A stretch of DNA of 64,000 nucleotides from the NCBI GenBank assembly GCA_022496805.1, contig CM040100.1, forward strand, positions 20,055,009 to 20,119,008, given 5' to 3'. Below the pieces are notes generated by a model. That model was not told the origin of the DNA, searched no databases, and saw nothing but the letters and a program-made list of their open reading frames with translations. Every line of letters starts with the position of its first letter. Positions within the stretch are counted from its first letter, which is position 1. The position numbers and the translations under genes were made by a program. Positions 57,725 through 64,000 of the stretch are shown one piece after another. This DNA is from Pohlia nutans (Eukaryota > Streptophyta > Bryopsida > Bryales > Mniaceae).

Positions 57725-60510
57725 GATAGATATGAACACCGGTCCTCTTTCGAGGCTGGCGTGAATAAAGTGTATGTTCGTCTTGACAATGAGCCAATGC
57801 CCACCGGACAAAGGTCCATTGGTACAAGACTACTCACCTCTTTCGAGAATAGACACTTTAGTGACCTGAGATAAATACTAGTAACACTAGTAGTAACACT
57901 AGTAAAATATGTTAGATTAGATTTAACGCGGGTATAAATTGGTGTTTGTTTTGCTGGAGGTCGCCAAGTCATGGTTCCAAGGTTGGCTGGAGAAGGGCGT
58001 TTATGTTACAATAGTACCGTCCGGGTACGATTCCCGTGGAGTCCGTCTGAGCGTTTATTGTGATATACATGACTTGATGTTGCTGGTGAATTATTCATAG
58101 GCAGGAAAGTTTGTACCAACCAACCGGTCCTGTCCCATCTACCTGAGACAAGTGTGTACTGTGAGCTAATCAAACAAAAAATACAAAGAAATAAGTAGTG
58201 GTCTTCACCATTACCCTTCTTTTGTTTGGTAGTTTTGTTTTATTTAGTAATCCATTGGTAGTGGTTGGTTATTTTCTATTTTTCTTTTATGTAGAATAAT
58301 TGATCCGGCATGATGTATAGCAATGGTGTTTATTTCTTTGAATGTGTGTTTAATGGCAGTTTCAGGTAATTTAAATTTTGTTTCAAGGAGTTTCATTGAG
58401 GGGATATGTGTTGTGCCTCTAGCTCCTGCCATGATGACTATGAGTGGGTCAACTTTCCATCCTAAATTAATAATGTTGTTAATAAGTGGTTGGTATTTTT
58501 GATTTTTGATATCTATTGTTGTTTGTGGGAATCTGTCATTACAATATGTAAATTCAATAAATTGAATTGTGAGGTTGTCTGATGGATGTGATGGTGGGTC
58601 ATTTTTGTATGGGAGTCCTTTTACGCAGAGGATGTCTGGTTTGAATCTAGCGTTGCAATGGCATATTTGTTGTTCACATGTGCATGGTAGTAACCATGAG
58701 GGTACTGTGTTTTCTTGGGGGTTGTTGTTGAATGTTCCTGCGTTCATAAGGGTGTAACATCTAGATTTTTGTGATGAGAGGATTAATTTCTTTAGTTCCC
58801 AAACTGCTTTATTGTGTCTTTTGATTCTAATGGCGTGAATGTGGTGATGACTACATTTTAGAAGTGCGTGTAGCCATGTGTCTGCATCTGCAGAGTTGCA
58901 GATAGAACATGTGATTGAGGGGAATCTTACTCTTCCAAAAAAATAGTTGTTTTCTAGCAGTACCCATGTATTGGCCAGTATGAAGTTTTAATATAATTGT
59001 TTTTTGTGAGTCAGTGATTGTAGGATTGGACCAAAATGTGTTGGATAGTACGTCGTCGATGTTTGGGTTCATGGTCCATTTGCTAATATTTGGAAATTCG
59101 ATTTCCATTTCTTCGAGGTTATTTTCTTGGTCGTATTTGGTTAGATATGTTTGGAGACATCTGAAGGGGCCTTTATCTAGCCGTTTTATAGGACCTGGCT
59201 ATATATCTTTTTGAAAATAAAATGGTGTAGTGTGTGCAAATTCATATGAACTTGTGGCTCTAAAGTATTCTTTTCTGGCCCCTAGTTTTGCAAGCATGTC
59301 CGCATATTCGTTGCCTTTAATGTTAATATGTGCTTTGACTTTGTGGAATGTGGTGGGTTGAGTACGAGTTTTTAACATTTCTACTATGTCTGTTAGTATG
59401 GTTTTATCCGCGTGATTGTTGTGTGTGGTTGGATGTTTGATGTGTGTATTTAGATTGTATAGGCAGTTGAGGCAGTCTATAAATATATGTGCCGATTCAT
59501 CTGGGTATTTAGTAGTGATTAATCTAAGTGTTCTATGGATAGCCATTAGTTCAGCTCGAAAACATGTTTGTAGGCCTGGTAGTCTTGCTGATATTTGCAT
59601 GTCAGCCTTTGTAGAGTTGTATATTCCGTACCCGACTTTTTCTTTTTTCCAATGTCCGTCGGGAGCTTGTTCAGGAGGAAAGAAGGATCCATCGGTATAG
59701 TAGCTATGTTGTGGTTGGAATTTAGGTGTAGTGTTTGTCACAAAGTTTGGTAGAGGTGGCGTGTTTAAAGTGGTTGGGTTGATGGAAGGCGGGTATATAA
59801 GTTTGTTCCATTTTTTATTTTTATTGACTGGTGTGTTGTGGGGGGTACGTGGAGCATTTTGTATGTGATATTGTAGAATTTGTAGGTTTTCAATTGTTGT
59901 TTTAATTGTATTCATTTGGTATGGTGTACCAATGTTGTGATCTTGGTGATGAATGCATAGGACGCGGATTGCAAGGGGTTCTGTCCTTGGTTTATGTAGT
60001 TCTTGTGGAATTGTTGGTTCTTCATATGTGATGGAATCTGCGGCGAAGTGGGCAATTATATAGGTGTCTGAAAAAGGCCCCTTGTGTGGGGAAAATTTTT
60101 GGTACCAATTTGTATCTGGTATAACCAGTATAGTGATGTTATTTGGGTCGGTTTTGGCTGCCAATCGTGCCCAGTGAATTGCTTGTTGGGCTGTTTCTTC
60201 ATTATGTGGGTGGGCATAGCCTATGCCTTTCCATTTGTATCGGAAGGCGGTACCGAGTGATCCAAAGACTTTATCTCTTGCAAAAGGGGAGTAAAATTCT
60301 GAAATTTGTGTGGAACATGTTATTGGTGAAGAAAAGTATGAGTGGGAGATGTTAAAGGCGGTAGTAATGGAGTCCAAAATACTTGTGGGTAGAGTATGTT
60401 GTGCTGCTTTTAGTGGGTCTTTTCTGGGGGTTTTATGGTTGTATCTTAGATAGAGCCATATTACTTCTTTTTCAAATGATTGTGTTTGCGGTACTAGGCC
60501 GTGTGAGCTA
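57725..60510 (-). mobile_element. 5'-truncated LINE, 2.79 kb, with RNase H and RLE-like domain
   Basis: Flanked by a perfect 12-bp target duplication CGTTGTATTCAA (57713-57724 and 60511-60522); unit copies at 47069 and 54735 show the site once, in diverged form. The element is on the minus strand: its 3' tail near 57725 is a short tatc-type repeat and its 5' truncation is at 60510, where the coding frame is already open. The reverse transcriptase domain itself is lost. Confidence 0.88.
58244..60510 (-). pseudogene. LINE ORF 3' half: RNase H, zinc knuckle, restriction-like endonuclease
   Basis: Minus-strand frame open from the truncation at 60510. It begins with a post-RT region of unknown fold (FGSLGTAFRYKWKGIGYAHP, about 60260) followed by an RNase H domain: Asp in YYTDGSF (about 59693), Glu in FRAELMAIH (about 59552), Asp in IFIDCLN (about 59477), then HKVKAHINIKGNEYADMLA (about 59342-59286) with the His and last Asp. 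TAG at 59199-59201 interrupts it and the same frame resumes. A 1-base change in a run of seven T near 58940 shifts frame. Next come a CX2CX9HX4C finger (ITCSICN...LLKC) and a C-terminal domain with KPDILCV, IEFTYCNDR, KNQKYQPLI and GARG (about 58637-58420). This pattern resembles the PD-(D/E)XK restriction-like endonuclease of early-branching LINEs. Ends TAA at 58244. Confidence 0.75.
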
Positions 60511-60998
60511 CGTTGTATTCAACATTTGAAAGCAAACATGAGTCATCATCGTTCTAAGAGCATCCTCAGTCCATTGCTGTAAAGAAGGTGGCATAATGTA
60601 AGCACGCACATTTTTCATTTATACTACTCTTACAATGATGAGCTTGTTGGCTAAAATTCCAACCTTGAATTACATGCTATATGGTTTTAAAGTTGCACTC
60701 TTGAATTACATATTATTGTACAAAGTGATTTGTTCTTGCTAATTTTAGCTAAATTGCTACATAAAATTTGGGTTGGCTAATTGATACAAATGATTTTTTA
60801 AAAACAATAGAGGAATAATAGCTAGATTTCCTACATGGAGTCAAGTTGTGTAGCCTCTTTAAACCTAGGTATTACCCAGGTATTGCCCAAGTAGCACCTA
60901 GGTAGCACATGCGTATTACCTTGATATTACCTATATAATAATATGTAAAGAATATCCAAGGAGCTTGGATTGCTCTTCAAGACATGGAAAAGTAACAA

Positions 60999-61369
60999 GG
61001 GGTACATTCACTATAACACGACCCAACCCCGCCCAGTTATAACGACTCTTGATGAGTGCTTAGAAAATAATATCTTCAATTTATGTAGATATTAGAAAAA
61101 TTTAAGGACATTTTGCGACATATTTTGAACATTTTAGCACATTTTAGTCGTTATTAACGACTGGTTACGACCATATTTTAGTCGTTTTGGAGTACCAATA
61201 ACTTCCCAAACATTGCCAAACTTTAGAATATTGTATAATGACATATATTATATGTAGTTACTAATTTATATTGCATTATCAATTCATATGATAAGATTAT
61301 TGCTTAACAATCCGTTAAATTAATCACTGGTTACAGTTTCCTTGGGTCGTGTTACTGTGAATGTACCCC
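60999..61369. mobile_element. TIR MITE, about 371 bp
   Basis: GGGGTACATTCACTATAACA(CGACCCAA) at 60999-61026 is inverted at about 61342-61369 (ttgggtcgtgttactgtgaa...tgtacccc) with 2 mismatches. The interior has several taacgac/gtcgtta motifs. Flanks are aa on both sides; superfamily unresolved. Confidence 0.75.
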
Positions 61370-62133
61370 AAGGTATCAGTAGATTCAAAGGGGCATTGGT
61401 AGTATTTTTTGTTTTTTCCTCACATTTTTCATTTCTCTAGACTCAAAAAATTATTCCAAAACAATTTTAAAACAAGATGTCAAAATTATTTTAAAACTAT
61501 TTCAAGGTATTTGAAACTAGAACCCAATAGTGTAAAAAAGGTTATACTAGTAGAAGGGATCGATTTTTGAGCACGTTACATAGTCCCTGTCTAAAAGGCA
61601 TGGCCCAACAAAAATGCTAAACTGTCTCTTGACAAAAAAAATTACTAACTGTACATAGTTTTAAAGTTGTATGATTTTGCAACCACATGATTATCACTTG
61701 TAAAAATCTTGTTCAATAGGACAAGTCCTTAATGACTAAATGTCCATTGTGAGATGTCTTTAGTGACTCAAAATCAATTTTGAGTCACTGAAGACATGCA
61801 TTAGAAAAAAGTTTAGGCCTCCAAAAGGCTGCGAGTTTAGCCAAACTGTCATGTAAACAAAACAAAATAATAATAATAATAATAATATAATTTATTAATT
61901 TATATAATTTATATAAAATAAAGTATTTATTAAAAAAAAAATTAAAAAGATAGATTCAAATTTTTTTAAATCCAATCTGACGTGCCCAAACAAGTGGCAT
62001 GTTTTATATATATAAAACATGCCACATATATATATTGCATTTTGCATGTATCATTTTGCATGGTTGTTTGGCTGAATTTGCAGCATTTTGAACGCATGGA
62101 AATTTTTCTAATGTCACAACAAACATTTAGTCA
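61370..62133. other. AT-rich intergenic DNA
   Basis: A short (ATA)n run at 61866-61888 and an imperfect palindrome around ttttatatatataaaacatg (about 62001-62020). No gene seen. Confidence 0.4.
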
Positions 62134-62705
62134 TTAACCTTTAACTATCTAACTAGCTGGTTTTGACTAATGTACATAATTGAATTTTGTTTCCTCATCC
62201 GTCATGCACTTTGTGCAAGTAAAAAAAATACTACAAAATTCTATAACAATATAGCTTCATGCATGTGTGATCCTATTAGAAAGGGGATGATTTGTGAAGC
62301 TTTTATGCTTCATTTCATACCACTGTTTTCCACCAAAATCTCTATGATCTTAGTTCAAAACAAATCAAAAGTGCACTTGCAAGAATCAACTCATAAAATT
62401 TAAGCAACCAAAAAATCTCCAAAAATCACTACACTTAGAGTATTACATTTCAACCCATCACAACAAATTTCATTCACAAATTATCAATATTCTATTTTGT
62501 AATTGGAATTACAAAAGGATTTTGAATTTTGAGATTCTAATTTTATACAAAATATTGGTGTTTGCAATCATAGATTTCTCCGTGTAGATAGAATCTAAAA
62601 TTCATAATGTACAACTTTTAATCTTACATCAAATTCAAAGTATCCTTCTTAGTTGCACTTATATTACATCTTAGCGATTCTCCAAATGTGGAGAGGACTG
62701 TAGGA
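62134..62705. mobile_element. Decayed copy of the 570-bp TTAA MITE family
   Basis: TTAA at 62134-62137 followed by a degenerate end. Internal blocks are shared with 33130-33698: cctcatccgtcatgcacttt, gaaaggggatgatttgtgaa, accaaaaaatctccaaaaat and atttcaacccatcacaacaa. The right TIR and TTAA are no longer recognisable. Confidence 0.7.
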
Positions 62706-64000
62706 CATGTCCCATTGAACAAGATTTCTACTAGTGTATTGGCATTACTAGAATTCAATGATCTATTTGGTTTTAGTCATATAGTGGAAATGGTGCAATT
62801 TGGTTACAAATAAAAAAAATTCACTGCAAGCCCATCGCCTATTTATACATTACAAAATGCCTTTCTATATTTAAAAAATACATTAACATCAGTTGGAAAA
62901 TATTCACTACTCACTGTCTCACTATCAATGTCATTTTTAAGGTAGGTGACCCAAAACATAAATTTACATTAATTATAGTTTTTATAGCTTTGTGTCTAGC
63001 TCTAAATTGCACCAATATAATGAAATGATGTTCATTATTCTATTCCAATGGGTAGGCTAAAAATAAATCTAAAATTGAATAAATTTATATCAATTGAATT
63101 GTTCTATGGTTGATCTTCTTAAAGTAAAATATTCTTAAATATTTTTTATAAGAATTTTTAATATTAAAAAAATTAAAATCAAAGTGCATTGAAAAAATCA
63201 TTTTGGAAGGGTAAGAATTCAACAATTAAGACAAGTCATTCTTGCAAATATCCAAGCTACGTTTTTTTTACTTGCAAATGCTCATATCATGCGTGTCTTT
63301 GAGTTTATTTTTTGATTTGATTTGTAGACATTGAACAAGAAAAAAAATATTCAACCTCTAACCATGCACTATTGGAAATTGTTTACGCTAGTTAATAATG
63401 TTAATATGCCGTGGGTACTCTATAATCGAATTGTAAAAATAAGTTTTTGAGGTGAAATATACTTACACCCTTTGAAGCCCTCACAGAGACTAGTTTTGGA
63501 AATCTATATTGTATTGAACTTGGATGAAATTTATCTTTTTAAAATAACATTTGAATGGATGAGAGTGGGTCTATTGGGCAATCCATTGTAAACCTTTATT
63601 GGAAATTAACACGAGATTGACTTCTCTAACATGTGCCAAAGACCATTGACTATATTTGTGCTAAACATCTTCTTGTATGATATATAAGTATTTTGTAAAT
63701 TGAAATTTGAAAATTTAGTTTAAAAAAAACTATTACATGAGTAGCATCCCTCAAGATGGTTTGTGTGAGATTTATTCCTGATATTTATTCTAGAAATTTA
63801 TTCAACATAAGGTCCTTAAGCCCTTTGGAGATCATACCCTTTCTTTCATGTGATATTGTGTATGGCCGACCTTATAATATTATAAAAATGAAATAACTAT
63901 GCCCATCCAAACCATACTCACCCACTGTTAAACTTAAGATTTTTGACGAAATCCCTTATTCAACATTTGGATGCTATTCCCTGACATATCCTCACTGAGA
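62706..64000. other. AT-rich intergenic DNA
   Basis: A short stretch at 62740-62810 (ttggcattactagaattcaa, catatagtggaaatggtgc) is related to the tandem unit (47374, 54958). Beyond it I see no gene or repeat. Confidence 0.4.

Larger units (their letters stand above)
57151..60760. repeat. Tandem non-coding unit, copy III (truncated)
   Basis: From ctgcagaacccataagg (about 57170) through gaaatcagctccccacac (about 57402) to gcgttgtattcaa (57712), interrupted by a LINE, and resuming at 60511 with gtattcaacatttgaaagca and tctaagagcatcctcagtcc. The later landmarks are missing. Confidence 0.75.

Overview
The window is nuclear DNA of a land plant. Evidence for this: a coiled-coil NB-ARC-LRR resistance gene, a 20-exon plastid ABC1-family kinase gene (ABC1K8/OSA1 type), a 4-exon stress-enhanced protein gene (SEP1 type, LHC superfamily), GT-AG introns, a Ty3/gypsy chromovirus and many MITEs. 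The RPW8-like N-terminus of the resistance protein, the AT-rich compact introns and an RNase H/restriction-like-endonuclease LINE make a bryophyte (moss or liverwort) my best guess, but the species cannot be fixed from sequence alone.

Layout. 1.4-5.3 kb: one intronless NLR gene on the + strand ending in 29 exact 72-bp LRR units and a decayed continuation. 5.6-16 kb: gene-poor AT-rich DNA with TTAA-flanked miniature elements, CACTA-type MITEs, a gypsy pol relic and a 1.37-kb palindrome. 16.2-21.4 kb: relics or poorly resolved genes (an LRR exon on +, a broken acidic protein on -, a membrane-anchored fragment on -). 21,585-27,655: a complete gypsy chromovirus with 5-bp target duplication, heat-shock-element-rich LTRs, gag, a frameshifted pol, an extra ORF and a polypurine tract. 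28.2-34.8 kb: AT-rich repeats. 34,878-42,095 (-): ABC1K8. 43,225-45,122 (+): SEP1. 45.7-60.7 kb: tandem copies of a non-coding unit of about 3 kb. These copies have been hit by TTAA elements, CACTA MITEs, a 5'-truncated LINE and two 1.6-1.8-kb elements, one of which carries captured exons. 60.8-64 kb: AT-rich DNA with a hairpin MITE and a decayed TTAA element.

The two well-supported housekeeping genes both act in the plastid: ABC1K8 is a chloroplast-envelope atypical kinase in oxidative-stress and lipid handling, and SEP1 is a thylakoid photoprotective protein. They lie about 1.1 kb apart in divergent orientation, so they may share a promoter region.

The most interesting content is the mobile DNA. 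The tandem unit gives natural empty sites that prove a 4-bp TTAA duplication (piggyBac-like) for one family and a 3-bp duplication for the CACTA MITEs. The LTRs carry perfect heat-shock elements, and the LINE ends in what looks like a restriction-like endonuclease.
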